DNA of 30,565 nucleotides from NCBI GenBank assembly GCA_948907985.1, contig CAQWMM010000023.1, positions 3,075 through 33,639 on the forward strand. Direction: 5' to 3'. The position numbers were made by a program, and so were the translations under genes. The DNA comes from an uncultured Bacillota bacterium (GTDB taxonomy: Bacteria; Bacillota; Dehalobacteriia; UBA4068; UBA4997). Each line of letters opens with the position of its first letter. Within the stretch, counting starts at the first letter, position 1. Shown here one piece after another: positions 14,253 to 22,824 of the stretch. A model generated the notes under the pieces. It was not told the origin of the DNA and did no database searches. It worked only from the letters and a program-made list of their open reading frames with translations.

Positions 14253-16190
14253 ATGGGTTTGACAAAAGGCTCGGTGGCAGGCGGCGCGCTGGACGCCGGC
14301 CTGGTTATCCACAAAAAGCAGCCGCAGGACAGGGTGGTGGCGCTGGCCGGCAACCCCAACGTGGGCAAAAGTACTATTTTTAACGCCCTGACGGGGCTGC
14401 ACCAACACACCGGCAACTGGCCGGGCAAAACGGTTACAAATGCACAGGGCTATTATAGCAGCGGGCAGCAGTCTTATGTGCTGGTGGATATTCCCGGCGT
14501 TTATTCGCTGCTGGCCAGTTCGGCAGAGGAAGAAGTGGCGCGGGACTTTATCTGTTCGCGGGCGGCCGATGCGGTGATTGTGGTTTGCAATGGCGCTTGT
14601 CTGGAGCGCAGTTTGAATTTGGTTTTGCAAACGCTGGAAATTACCAATCGCGTGGTGGTTTGCGTTAATTTGCTGGATGAAGCGCAGGCCAAGGGCTTGA
14701 CATTGCAGCTGCCGCGCCTGGCCGAGCTTTTGGGCGTGCCCGTGGTGGGCACAATCGCCAGTCAGCCGCAGAGTTTGAACGAGCTTAAACAGGCGGTGGA
14801 GCAGGTTCTGGCGCAGAAAACAGCGTCGGCAGAAAGTATGGGCCGGCTGTGCGGTTTAGAGCATTTATCGACAGAAAAAATTGAAAAATTGACGCTTGAA
14901 TATACCCGCCGGGCGGAAGAAATTGCCGCCGAGGTGGTCAGCGGCGGCACGGAAGTTTATGGCCACAGCCGGGATTGGCGAATAGACCGCCTGTTGTGCA
15001 GCCGGCTGGGCGGTTATGCGCTGATGATTCTGTTGTTGGCCGTGGTGTTCTGGTTGACTTTAACCGGCGCCAATTACCCCTCCGAACTGCTTTCGCAGGG
15101 GTTCGGCTGGTTAGGCGAGCGTCTGGATGACGGCCTGGTTTGGCTGCAAGCGCCGCCATGGTTGCGTGATTTGTTGGTGCAGGGGGTGTGGCGCACTCTT
15201 TCCTGGGTGGTTTCGGTTATGCTGCCGCCCATGGCTATTTTTTTCCCGCTGTTCACCCTGCTGGAAGATGTGGGTTATCTGCCGCGGGTTGCCTATAATC
15301 TGGATCGGCCTTTTCAGGCCTGCCGGGCCTGCGGCAAACAGGCGCTCACCATGGCGATGGGTTTTGGCTGCAACGCCGCCGGGGTTATCGGCTGTCGGAT
15401 TATTGACTCGCCCCGCGAGCGGTTGTTGGCAATTTTAACCAACAATTTTGTGCCCTGCAACGGGCGTTTTCCCACGCTGATTGCGCTGATCAGTATGTTT
15501 TTTGTCTGGCAGATGGGTTTGGCCGCTTCCTGGCTGGCGGCGCTGCTGCTGGTGGCGGTTATACTGTTGGGCATCGGTCTGACTTTTCTGGTAACCAGAA
15601 TACTTTCCGGCACAATTTTAAAAGGCGAAGCCTCCAGCTTTGCCCTGGAGCTGCCCGCCTACCGGCGGCCGCGCCTGCTTAGCGTTATCGTGCGCTCCGT
15701 TTTCGACCGTACCCTGTTTGTGCTGGGGCGCGCGGCGGCGGTGGCCGCGCCCTGCGGGCTGTTGATTTGGCTGCTGGCTAATCTGCACTGGGGCGACGCC
15801 AGCCTGCTGGCGCAGCTGGCCGCCTGGCTGGAACCGCTGGGGCGCTGGCTGGGCATGGACGGTGTGATTTTGCTGGCCTTTATTCTTGGTCTGCCGGCTA
15901 ATGAAAACGTCGTGCCGGTTATGGTGATGTGGTATCTGCAAACCGGCAGCCTGACTGAACTAAACGACTTGGCGGCAATGCGGGAGCTTTTTGTGGCAAA
16001 CGGCTGGACCTGGCGGACTGCCGTCTGCACGCTGCTTTTTATGCTGCTGCATTGGCCCTGCTCCACCACGCTTTTAACGATTAAGCAGGAAACCGGCAGC
16101 TGGCGCTGGACGGCGCTGGCCTTTGCCCTGCCCACCTTCTGCGGCGCGGCGCTCTGTTTTGTGGCCGCGCGTATTTTAAGCCTTTTTTAG
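14253..16190 (+). CDS. feoB: FeoB, ferrous iron transport GTPase-permease
   Basis: FeoB imports Fe(II) with an N-terminal G domain and a C-terminal membrane domain. G1 is GNPNVGKST (33-41), the switch region NWPGKTV (55-61), G3 DIPG (79-82) and G4 NLLD (about 138-141). The membrane part begins near residue 250 (YALMILLLAVVFWLTL) and contains the two conserved gate segments, CGKQALTMAMGFGCNAAGVI and NNFVPCNGRFPTLI, the latter with cysteine. At 645 aa it is shorter than the usual 700 or more, although both domains are complete. AAAGGAGG precedes ATG 14253. The last four bases overlap the convergent gene at 16187. Confidence 0.96.
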   Translation: MGLTKGSVAGGALDAGLVIHKKQPQDRVVALAGNPNVGKSTIFNALTGLHQHTGNWPGKTVTNAQGYYSSGQQSYVLVDIPGVYSLLASSAEEEVARDFICSRAADAVIVVCNGACLERSLNLVLQTLEITNRVVVCVNLLDEAQAKGLTLQLPRLAELLGVPVVGTIASQPQSLNELKQAVEQVLAQKTASAESMGRLCGLEHLSTEKIEKLTLEYTRRAEEIAAEVVSGGTEVYGHSRDWRIDRLLCSRLGGYALMILLLAVVFWLTLTGANYPSELLSQGFGWLGERLDDGLVWLQAPPWLRDLLVQGVWRTLSWVVSVMLPPMAIFFPLFTLLEDVGYLPRVAYNLDRPFQACRACGKQALTMAMGFGCNAAGVIGCRIIDSPRERLLAILTNNFVPCNGRFPTLIALISMFFVWQMGLAASWLAALLLVAVILLGIGLTFLVTRILSGTILKGEASSFALELPAYRRPRLLSVIVRSVFDRTLFVLGRAAAVAAPCGLLIWLLANLHWGDASLLAQLAAWLEPLGRWLGMDGVILLAFILGLPANENVVPVMVMWYLQTGSLTELNDLAAMRELFVANGWTWRTAVCTLLFMLLHWPCSTTLLTIKQETGSWRWTALAFALPTFCGAALCFVAARILSLF

Positions 16191-16801
16191 TCCTGGCCGG
16201 GGAAGAGCATTTGCAGCAGGTGAATCCCCTGCCGGCCGGCTGAATTTATTTCGTGCAGGCAGGGCCGGCAATAGCAGACGATTTTTTCGGTGGGGCTTTG
16301 GCGCAGATAGGCGGCTCGCTCTTCCGGCGGCATTTGCGGGGGCAGTTTGGCCATTTGCGGGGCCAGCTTTAAGGTTTCCGCCGATGTTTTTACGCCGCAA
16401 AAGCGTGTTTCGGCCAAATTGTCGGGCATTTCGTGAATATCAACCCGCATTTTACGCAGCAGCGAGCGCGCCGCCTGTTGCAGGGCCGGCTTATCGGCGG
16501 CCAGCCAACAGTCCTGAAGCGTCATCGGCTCGTTTTGATAATCGGGAAAGGGAAAGTCCGCGTCGCGGTCAATTAGTTCCCAAACGGAAAGCAGCCGGGC
16601 CTGTTGGGAGCTGCCTAAAATGTGCGCGCAGGTGTTGCAAATAGTCAGCAGCTCGTCCTGGGGCGAAAAAACGCGGCGGTTCTGGCGGCAGCAGCCGGCG
16701 GGCGTTACTGACCAGCGTTTTTGCAAATAGGCCAGCAGGCGGGCGCTGGTTTGCGGAAATTGCTGTTTTACTTTGCAGCTTGGAAAAAAATAGGTTGTCA
16801 T
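16187..16801 (-). CDS. Cysteine-rich (CCG-like) putative Fe-S protein
   Basis: A 204-aa soluble protein with cysteine clusters: C9 (FPSCK), C37-C38 (AGCCRQ), C55 and C58 (CNTC), then FCG and CYCRPC near the C-terminus. The spacing C...CC...CxxC resembles a compact CCG domain as in heterodisulfide-reductase subunit B and relatives, which bind Fe-S or zinc. The exact role is unknown. I start at ATG 16801, where GGAG lies about 8 bases upstream; a longer frame to 16972 would run through the spoVT promoter region. A promoter TTGACT-N17-TAAACT (minus strand, 16864-16836) is plausible. The tail-to-tail overlap with feoB suggests antisense interplay. Confidence 0.62.
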   Translation of the reverse strand: MTTYFFPSCKVKQQFPQTSARLLAYLQKRWSVTPAGCCRQNRRVFSPQDELLTICNTCAHILGSSQQARLLSVWELIDRDADFPFPDYQNEPMTLQDCWLAADKPALQQAARSLLRKMRVDIHEMPDNLAETRFCGVKTSAETLKLAPQMAKLPPQMPPEERAAYLRQSPTEKIVCYCRPCLHEINSAGRQGIHLLQMLFPGQD

Positions 16802-16962
16802 GGTAAGGCTCCATTCACAAATTTTTATATATTTAAGTTTAATATACTTATGGCTGTAAGTCAATAGACAAAATAATCTCCGCCCGACAGGATGTATAAA
16901 ATTCCAGCCTTTGCAAAGACTAGCTTTTGGAGAGTAATTTGTAAATAAAGGAGAGCTGAACC

Positions 16963-17505
16963 ATGAAAGCAACAGGAATTGTACGGCGGATAGATGATTT
17001 GGGGCGTATTGTGATCCCCAAGGAAATTCGGCGCACCATGCACATTCGGGAGGGCGATCCGCTGGAAATTTTCACAGCCAAAGACGGCGAGGTGATTTTC
17101 AAAAAATATTCGCCTATGGGTGAGTTTTCCAACTGTGCGGCGCATATGTGCGAAACGCTGAACCGCACCACCGGTTATATTTCGGCGGTGGCGGACAGGG
17201 ATTCGATTATTGCGGTTTCGGGCGCGCCCAGCCGCGAGCTGAACGAGAAACGCATCAGCAACGAGCTTGAGCGTTTGATGGAAGACCGGCAGATTTATCA
17301 GTATCAAAAGGGCGGAAAGCTGGTGCCGGTGGCGGCCGGCGAGGATAAATATAAGCTGGCGCTGGCGGCGCCGATTATTGCCGAGGGCGATGTTTTGGGC
17401 GGCGTGATTTTTTTAAGCGACTCGGAGGCCCCGGAAAGCAGCGAGGTTGAATATAAGCTGGCACAGACTGTGGCCGGATTTTTGGGCCGTCAGCTTACGA
17501 ATTGA
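16963..17505 (+). CDS. spoVT: Stage V sporulation protein T (AbrB-family regulator)
   Basis: SpoVT is a forespore transcription factor that tunes sigma-G genes in spore formers. The protein is 180 aa, the family length. Residues 1-50 are the swapped-hairpin AbrB domain, MKATGIVRRIDDLGRIVIPK then EIRRTMHIREGDPLEIF. Residues about 60-178 form a GAF-like domain ending LAQTVAGFLGRQL. A strong AAAGGAG lies 9 bases before ATG 16963, and a terminator follows. No convincing sigma-G or sigma-A promoter was found upstream. Its presence argues that the organism, or a recent ancestor, sporulates. Confidence 0.94.
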   Translation: MKATGIVRRIDDLGRIVIPKEIRRTMHIREGDPLEIFTAKDGEVIFKKYSPMGEFSNCAAHMCETLNRTTGYISAVADRDSIIAVSGAPSRELNEKRISNELERLMEDRQIYQYQKGGKLVPVAAGEDKYKLALAAPIIAEGDVLGGVIFLSDSEAPESSEVEYKLAQTVAGFLGRQLTN

Positions 17506-17518
17506 AGATTTTTATACG

Positions 17519-17567
17519 AAAGCCCAACTGAAAGGCTTGCTTTGGCAGGTCGTTTGGTTGGGCTTTT
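17519..17567 (+). terminator. Terminator of spoVT
   Basis: AAAGCCCAAC (17519-17528) pairs perfectly with GTTGGGCTTT (17557-17566) around a 28-base loop, with only a short T-run, so it is moderate in strength. Confidence 0.7.
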
Positions 17568-17608
17568 GAGTAAAAAGACGTTTTTTTCTGTGTAAAAATA
17601 TTTTAATT

Positions 17609-17635
17609 TGCATAAAAATATGTTATAATTATGCA
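17609..17635 (+). promoter_or_regulatory. Extended -10 promoter with palindrome, start of the defence operon
   Basis: TGTTATAAT (17621-17629) is an extended -10 box (TGnTATAAT); no good -35 is seen. TGCATAA (17609-17615) and TTATGCA (17629-17635) form a perfect inverted repeat around it, a likely repressor site. The Fic protein with its winged-helix tail is a candidate binder. Confidence 0.5.
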
Positions 17636-17658
17636 GATAAATATTTTGAGGTGAAAAA

Positions 17659-18714
17659 ATGCGCACATTTGACTATGAATTGATAGCAAAATCTTTGATT
17701 GATAATGATATAGCCAATTTATTGTCTTGTATTCATGAGTATAAAGGAGCGCAGACTTTGTTTATAGAGGCTAAGGCGGATATTTTAACCGGTTTGCTTG
17801 AAGTGGCCAAAATTCAGAGTACGGAGGCTTCTAATCGTATTGAGGGAATTTATACTACCAATCAGCGTATGGCAGAAATTGTTAAGCAGAAAGCCGAGCC
17901 GCGCAATCGTAATGAAAGCGAGATTGCCGGTTATCGTGATGTGTTGGCAATAATCCACGAAAGTTACGATTTTATTCCCCTGAAGCCGGGTATTATTTTG
18001 CAGCTGCATCGGGATTTATATAAATATAGCGGTTTATCGATTGGGGGCAATTTTAAGAATGCGGATAATGTCATACAGGAGGTTGACACTCAAGGAAACA
18101 AGACTGTCCGTTTTCAGCCTGTTGCCGCAGCTTTTGCGGCAGAATATATAGAGCAAATTTGCAATGCCTATGCTTTGGCTATTGGTAAAAGCAATGTTGA
18201 CCCCTTGCTTTTAATACCCATTTTCATTTTGGATTTTCTTTGCGTGCATCCGTTTAATGACGGTAATGGCCGAATGAGCAGACTTTTGACGTTGTTGTTA
18301 CTGTATCGTGCCGGTTATACTGTGGGTAAATATATCAGTATTGAAATGTTGATTGAAAAAAGCAAAGATTTATATTATGCAACCTTGCAAAACAGTTCGG
18401 CGAATTGGCACGAGGGCGAGAATGATTACGCGCCTTTTGTAACTTATATGTTGGGGATTATTGCCAAGGCTTATCGAGAATTTGCTGAAAGGGTGGAACA
18501 CTTGGGGGTTAAGGGCGTTTCAAAATCTGAACGTGTGGAAATGGCCGTTAAGGAACATCTGGGGAAAATAAGCAAGCGTCAGATTATGGAAAAATGCCCG
18601 GATATCAGCCAAACAACGGTGGAGAACACATTGGCGTATTTGCTTAAAAATGGCAAAATCCTTAAATTGGGCAATGGCCGGGGAACGGCATATGTCTATA
18701 ACTATAATAAATGA
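17659..18714 (+). CDS. Fic-domain AMP-transferase with intrinsic inhibitory motif
   Basis: Fic proteins transfer AMP (or similar groups) to hydroxyl side chains of target proteins. The 351-aa protein has the canonical active motif HPFNDGNGRMSR (H197-R208). The N-terminal inhibitory motif SNRIEG (S58-G63) fits the class II (S/T)xxxE(G/N) pattern, so the enzyme is probably held off until derepressed. The C-terminal 70 residues (from about 280) look like a winged helix: KSERVEMAVKEHL then ISKRQIMEKCPDISQTTVEN. GAGGTG precedes ATG 17659. It lies 22 bp before hsdM, the first gene of the restriction operon, and may regulate or guard that system. The target is unknown. Confidence 0.92.
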   Translation: MRTFDYELIAKSLIDNDIANLLSCIHEYKGAQTLFIEAKADILTGLLEVAKIQSTEASNRIEGIYTTNQRMAEIVKQKAEPRNRNESEIAGYRDVLAIIHESYDFIPLKPGIILQLHRDLYKYSGLSIGGNFKNADNVIQEVDTQGNKTVRFQPVAAAFAAEYIEQICNAYALAIGKSNVDPLLLIPIFILDFLCVHPFNDGNGRMSRLLTLLLLYRAGYTVGKYISIEMLIEKSKDLYYATLQNSSANWHEGENDYAPFVTYMLGIIAKAYREFAERVEHLGVKGVSKSERVEMAVKEHLGKISKRQIMEKCPDISQTTVENTLAYLLKNGKILKLGNGRGTAYVYNYNK

Positions 18715-18736
18715 TCTAACTGGAGGATAGAAAATT

Positions 18737-20239
18737 ATGGCAGAAACAAATAGCAGTAGTATTGGTTTTGAAAAGCAGATTTGGGAGGCGGCCTGTGTGC
18801 TGCGGGGGAATATGGACGCCTCGGAGTATAAATCGGTGGTTTTGGGGTTGATTTTTCTCAAGTATATTTCCGACCGCTTTGAGGCGAAATATCAGGAGTT
18901 GCTGGTGGAGGGCGGCGGCTTTGAGGAAGATATTGACGAATATTTGGCGGAAAATATCTTTTTTGTGCCGGAAGACGCGCGCTGGCAGGTGATTTCGGCG
19001 GCGGCGCATACGCCGGAAATTGGCGCGGTGATTGACGGGGCGATGCGCAGTATTGAGCGGGAAAACAGGCGGCTAAAAGATATTTTGCCGAAAAATTTTG
19101 CCCGGCCGGAGTTGGACAAGCGGCGGCTGGGCGAGGTGGTGGACCTATTCACTAATATTCAGATGATTGAGCACGGCAGCAGCAAGGATATTTTGGGGCG
19201 GACTTATGAATATTGCCTGGCGAAGTTTGCCGAGCAGGAGGGCAAGCTGGCCGGTGAGTTTTACACCCCCGCTTGTGTGGTGCGCACGCTGGTTGAGGTT
19301 TTGCAGCCTTATAATGGCCGGGTTTATGATCCCTGCTGTGGCAGCGGCGGTATGTTTGTGCAGTCGGCCAAGTTTATTGAAAACCACGGCGGCAATATCA
19401 ATAAAATTTCGGTTTTTGGGCAGGATTCTAACCCGACTACCTGGAAAATGGCCCAAATGAATTTGGCGATCCGGGGCATTGAGGCGGATTTGGGCAAATT
19501 TAATGCGGATACCTTTTTCAATGATTGCCACCCGCAGCTGAAAGCCGATTTTATTATGGCTAATCCGCCGTTTAACCTCTCTGGCTGGGGTGCGGACAAG
19601 CTGACGGGAGATGTGCGCTGGCAATATGGCATGCCGCCGGCTGGCAACGCCAACTTTGCCTGGCTGCAACATATGATTTGGCATTTGGCGCCTAATGGCC
19701 GGATTGGTATGGTGCTGGCGAATGGCTCGCTTTCCTCGCAGACCAGCGGCGAGGGAGAAATTCGCAAGAATATTATCAACGCCGATTTGGTGGATTGCAT
19801 TGTGGCTATGCCGACGCAGCTTTTTTATACAACGCAAATTCCGGTTTCGCTCTGGTTTTTGGCAAAAAATAAAAAACAAAAGGGCAAAACGCTGTTTATT
19901 GACGCGCGCAAGCTGGGCGCAATGGTTACGCGCAAACTGCGCGAACTGACGGACGCGGATATTGCTAAAATTGCCGATACTTACAATGCCTTTGTGGCCG
20001 GGGAGCTGGCGGACGTGAAAGGTTTTTGCGCGGTGGCGACCACGCAGCAGATTGCCGGGCAGGATTATATTTTGACCCCGGGGCGTTATGTGGGCATTGA
20101 GGAACAGGAGGACGACGGCGAACCTTTTGACGAGAAGATGAGCCGTCTGACCGGTGAGCTGGCGGATTTGTTTGCGAAATCGCACGAATTGGAGGCGGAG
20201 ATTAAAAAGCAGCTGGGGGCGATTGGCTATGAAATTTGA
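18737..20239 (+). CDS. hsdM: Type I restriction-modification methyltransferase subunit HsdM
   Basis: HsdM methylates adenine-N6 at the sequence chosen by HsdS, protecting host DNA. The 500-aa protein has the N-terminal helical domain (about 10-150), then EFYTP (174-178), the SAM-binding DPCCGSGGMF (198-207) and the catalytic NPPF (276-279). TGGAGG precedes ATG 18737. The last 11 bases overlap the start of the following MNT gene. Base composition is GC-rich like the housekeeping genes and unlike the AT-rich hsdS, which suggests the specificity gene was exchanged. Confidence 0.97.
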   Translation: MAETNSSSIGFEKQIWEAACVLRGNMDASEYKSVVLGLIFLKYISDRFEAKYQELLVEGGGFEEDIDEYLAENIFFVPEDARWQVISAAAHTPEIGAVIDGAMRSIERENRRLKDILPKNFARPELDKRRLGEVVDLFTNIQMIEHGSSKDILGRTYEYCLAKFAEQEGKLAGEFYTPACVVRTLVEVLQPYNGRVYDPCCGSGGMFVQSAKFIENHGGNINKISVFGQDSNPTTWKMAQMNLAIRGIEADLGKFNADTFFNDCHPQLKADFIMANPPFNLSGWGADKLTGDVRWQYGMPPAGNANFAWLQHMIWHLAPNGRIGMVLANGSLSSQTSGEGEIRKNIINADLVDCIVAMPTQLFYTTQIPVSLWFLAKNKKQKGKTLFIDARKLGAMVTRKLRELTDADIAKIADTYNAFVAGELADVKGFCAVATTQQIAGQDYILTPGRYVGIEEQEDDGEPFDEKMSRLTGELADLFAKSHELEAEIKKQLGAIGYEI

Positions 20240-20519
20240 TTTGCCGGAGCGAGTTTTGCAGGATATTGTCAGGGCCGCCAAGAAATATGATATTAAAAAA
20301 GTGGTGCTTTTTGGCTCTCGCGCCAGAGGGGACAACCGGGAGCGCAGCGATATTGATTTGGCGGTGAGCGGCGGTAATATTACAGAATTTACTTTGGGCA
20401 TTGAAGATGAGGTTTGGACGCTGCTGATGTTTGATGTGGTGAATTTGGACAGGCCGGTACAGCCGGAGCTGCTGTCGGAGATTGACAGGGACGGGGTGGT
20501 GCTTTATGAAAAAGCTTGA
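20229..20519 (+). CDS. mntA: MntA-type nucleotidyltransferase antitoxin
   Basis: A 96-aa minimal nucleotidyltransferase. It has the full GSx10DxD motif in FGSRARGDNRERSDIDLAV. In the characterised MntA/HepT systems such proteins neutralise the HEPN RNase toxin by AMPylating it (established knowledge). I start at ATG 20229, overlapping the hsdM stop by 11 bases; the frame upstream is only the hsdM shadow. The gene overlaps the HEPN gene by 14 bases, as expected for a coupled toxin-antitoxin pair. Its position inside a type I restriction operon is unusual. Confidence 0.88.
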   Translation: MKFDLPERVLQDIVRAAKKYDIKKVVLFGSRARGDNRERSDIDLAVSGGNITEFTLGIEDEVWTLLMFDVVNLDRPVQPELLSEIDRDGVVLYEKA

Positions 20520-20895
20520 GAATTTTGTTAAAGCATTAGATAATTTGTATGCCGTGCAGGAGGTTGAGCCGCCTTATACGGTGATGAACACTGCGGGCAG
20601 CGTGGCCTTGTTTGAAATATGCTTTGAGCAGGCTTGGAAAGCTATGAAAGAGATTTTGCATAACCATGGTTATGGTGAAAGCAAGGTTGGCTCGCCAAAA
20701 CAGATTATTAAGTTGGCTTTTAGCGCTGGGATGATTGATAATCAGGAAAAGTGGCTGGTTATGCTGGAAAGCCGGAATGATGTTGTACATTCTTATAACG
20801 AAGAAATTGCTTTGCAGATTATTGCGGCGGTTAAGGCTGATTATATCGGTTTGTTTGAGGAATTGAAAGCGGAGATTTTGGAGAATTGGGAGTAA
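20506..20895 (+). CDS. hepT: HepT-type HEPN protein (HI0074-like), RNase toxin
   Basis: A 129-aa all-helical HEPN protein. It carries the RNase motif RNDVVHSY, which fits RX4HXY; the tyrosine is the residue AMPylated by MntA in known systems. The N-terminal part (LENFVKALDNLYAV..., AGSVALFEICFEQAWKAMKEI) matches nucleotidyltransferase-substrate-binding proteins of the HI0074 family. I start at ATG 20506, within the end of mntA. All catalytic residues are intact on both sides of the pair, so it is likely a working toxin-antitoxin that helps maintain or guard the restriction locus (inference). Confidence 0.86.
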   Translation: MKKLENFVKALDNLYAVQEVEPPYTVMNTAGSVALFEICFEQAWKAMKEILHNHGYGESKVGSPKQIIKLAFSAGMIDNQEKWLVMLESRNDVVHSYNEEIALQIIAAVKADYIGLFEELKAEILENWE

Positions 20896-20904
20896 TTGTG
20901 GGAT

Positions 20905-21420
20905 ATGAGTTCTAAAAAATCGAAGTGTAGTAAACAAGAACAACGTATTCAGCAACTTGAGGATGAAATTGCGGACTTGAAAAGAGATTTGCAACAGCAA
21001 ACAAGAATCGTACAATTTGATGAACAGCAAATTGAAAAGTATCTTAATGAAATAATAAACAAACTTGATGTTTCAACAAATAAAATTTGTGATGAAATTA
21101 ATCAAGCTGTAAAAAGTATCAAAAAACCTAGAAGTGATGATATATCATTTTTGCTAAAACTATTAGTAGCGGCGTTATGTTTCGTTATAGCAATAGTTTG
21201 TCTTTGTTGTATTTTTAGTGGTTTTACACTATTGGGGAATGGTGAATCAGGCAGGGCAATGTTATTTATTCTGTGTAGTGCAGGTTTTTGTTTAGCTTTT
21301 ACAATGTTAGGTTGGGAAATAATTAAGGAAAAAGATAGAAACTATATTGTGTCGTTATTTTCTGCGGTTGTAGCTCTCACAGCTTTAGTAGTTACTATTG
21401 TTGCTTCATTAAAAAAATAA
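20905..21420 (+). CDS. Unrecognised coiled-coil protein with three transmembrane helices
   Basis: A 171-aa protein I cannot assign. Residues about 10-70 form a charged coiled coil (QEQRIQQLEDEIADLKRDLQ onward). Three hydrophobic segments follow at about 81-105, 118-139 and 147-168; the first is rich in cysteine. The likely topology is a cytoplasmic coiled-coil head anchored in the inner membrane. It lies 9 bp after hepT and 21 bp before hsdS and is strikingly AT-rich compared with hsdM and hsdR. The start is taken at ATG 20905; the Shine-Dalgarno is weak. A membrane effector or sensor working with the restriction or HEPN genes is possible but unproven. Confidence 0.8.
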   Translation: MSSKKSKCSKQEQRIQQLEDEIADLKRDLQQQTRIVQFDEQQIEKYLNEIINKLDVSTNKICDEINQAVKSIKKPRSDDISFLLKLLVAALCFVIAIVCLCCIFSGFTLLGNGESGRAMLFILCSAGFCLAFTMLGWEIIKEKDRNYIVSLFSAVVALTALVVTIVASLKK

Positions 21421-21441
21421 ACCGAAAGGCAGTACGATAAT

Positions 21442-22572
21442 ATGAGTGAATGGAAAGAATACTTTCTTGGAGATATTGTAGATATTGTAATTGATTATAG
21501 GGGAAAAACTCCAAAAAAGCTTGGTGGAGAGTGGAGTTCTTATGGCTATCGTGCATTATCAGCAAAAAATATAAAAACGGGTTGCATTGTTCAACAAGAA
21601 TCCATACGATTTGTTGATGATAAATTGTATAAAAAATGGATGAAAGATGAAATTATGCGAGGCGATATTTTAATAACATCGGAAGCCCCATTTGGTCAGA
21701 TTTTTTATTGGGATAGTGATGAGAAGATAGTATTAAGTCAAAGATTATTTGCTGTAAGGATAAACCAAAATTATTGTTCAAAATATATTTATTATTATAT
21801 GATAACATCACAATTTCAAGCGGAATTAGATGCACATGCAACTGGTACAACTGTAATTGGTTTAAGGCAACCTGAATTGTTAAAGTGCAAATTAAAACTG
21901 CCGTCGCTTGACGAGCAAAAACGCATTGCGGCAATACTTTCTGCGCTTGATGATAAAATAGAGATTAACAGGAAGATAAATGAGAATTTGGAGCAGCAAG
22001 CATTTACTATATTTGATTTTATGTTTCCTAATGTTAACAATGGTAACAAATATGTAGGAGATTATATTACTCCAAAAAGAGGAAAAAGTTTATTATCAAA
22101 AAATGCTATACTAGGTGATGTTCCAGTAGTTGCTGGTGGGCTTGAACCGTCAACATATCACAATATTTCAAACACTAATGCTCCGGTAGTAACAATTTCT
22201 GCTTCAGGAGCAAATGCAGGTTTTGTGAATTTATGGCATATTCCTGTTTGGTCTTCTGATTCGTCATTTATTGATTATAATATGACGAGTTATGTTTATT
22301 TTTGGTATGTATTGCTGAAAAAACGTCAAAAAGAAATTTTTGATTCTCAAACTGGTTCTGCACAACCACATATTTATCCTCAGCATATAGCTGAATTATC
22401 TGTTATTGAAATTTGCGAAGATGACATTATAAAGTATATGCAAAAAATAATCCCTCTGTTTGTTGCTATTGGAAATAATTTGGAAGAAATTAAAAGAATT
22501 GCAAAATTGCGAGATGCCCTATTACCAAAATTGATGTCTGGCGAGATTGATGTGTCAGATATTCATATTTAA
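21442..22572 (+). CDS. hsdS: Type I restriction specificity subunit HsdS
   Basis: HsdS recognises a bipartite DNA site for HsdM and HsdR. The 376-aa protein has two target-recognition domains, about 1-155 and 200-335. Each is followed by a conserved spacer helix: LPSLDEQKRIAAILSALDDK (about 155-174, continuing EINRKINENLEQQAF) and the C-terminal KRIAKLRDALLPKLMSGEID. It is AT-rich, in contrast to hsdM and hsdR, as expected for a gene that changes specificity by exchange. There is one copy and no recombinase or inverted partial hsdS, so phase variation is not indicated. The ATG at 21442 has only a weak purine-rich Shine-Dalgarno (ACCGAAAGG). Confidence 0.95.
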   Translation: MSEWKEYFLGDIVDIVIDYRGKTPKKLGGEWSSYGYRALSAKNIKTGCIVQQESIRFVDDKLYKKWMKDEIMRGDILITSEAPFGQIFYWDSDEKIVLSQRLFAVRINQNYCSKYIYYYMITSQFQAELDAHATGTTVIGLRQPELLKCKLKLPSLDEQKRIAAILSALDDKIEINRKINENLEQQAFTIFDFMFPNVNNGNKYVGDYITPKRGKSLLSKNAILGDVPVVAGGLEPSTYHNISNTNAPVVTISASGANAGFVNLWHIPVWSSDSSFIDYNMTSYVYFWYVLLKKRQKEIFDSQTGSAQPHIYPQHIAELSVIEICEDDIIKYMQKIIPLFVAIGNNLEEIKRIAKLRDALLPKLMSGEIDVSDIHI

Positions 22573-22607
22573 TAGTGTTAAATTGTATTTGTAAGGAGGA
22601 AATGAAA

Positions 22608-22769
22608 TTGAAGTATCAAGTAGGAGATTTTGTTGTATTAAGCGATGAAAATACGGTTTGTATTGTTGCGATTGATGAGAAACATAAGCGATATACAGTT
22701 GTTGATATTGAAGATGATAATAATATTTATGATGTTTCAGAAAGTAAAGTATGTATGCGTATAATGTAA
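22608..22769 (+). CDS. 53-aa hypothetical protein, possible small beta-barrel
   Basis: The TTG at 22608 is 8 bases after GGAGG (22595-22599), while the in-frame ATG at 22602 is only two bases from it, so TTG is preferred. The product (M)KYQVGDFVVLSDENTVCIVA, then IDEKHKRYTVVDIEDDNNIY, ending ESKVCMRIM, has alternating hydrophobic residues typical of a small SH3/KOW-like barrel. I do not recognise a family. It lies between hsdS and another membrane protein in the AT-rich middle of the operon. Confidence 0.55.
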   Translation: MKYQVGDFVVLSDENTVCIVAIDEKHKRYTVVDIEDDNNIYDVSESKVCMRIM

Positions 22770-22824
22770 AAAATATAATAGTTATTGTTAAATTAAAAGT
22801 TGTAAATAATTTTGGTGAGGTTTT

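Noticed and set aside
16802..16972. Longer N-terminus for the cysteine-rich protein (261 aa)
   Set aside because: The extra residues run through the spoVT upstream region and lack homology-like features; ATG 16801 has a good ribosome binding site.
19145..20401. Long minus-strand open frame (418 codons) opposite hsdM
   Set aside because: It lies fully antisense to hsdM, which has all methyltransferase motifs. It has no Shine-Dalgarno and a low-complexity, arginine/histidine-rich product typical of GC-rich shadow frames.
21442..22572. Phase-variable (inverting) hsdS locus
   Set aside because: Only one hsdS, no partial copy in inverted orientation and no recombinase gene in the window.
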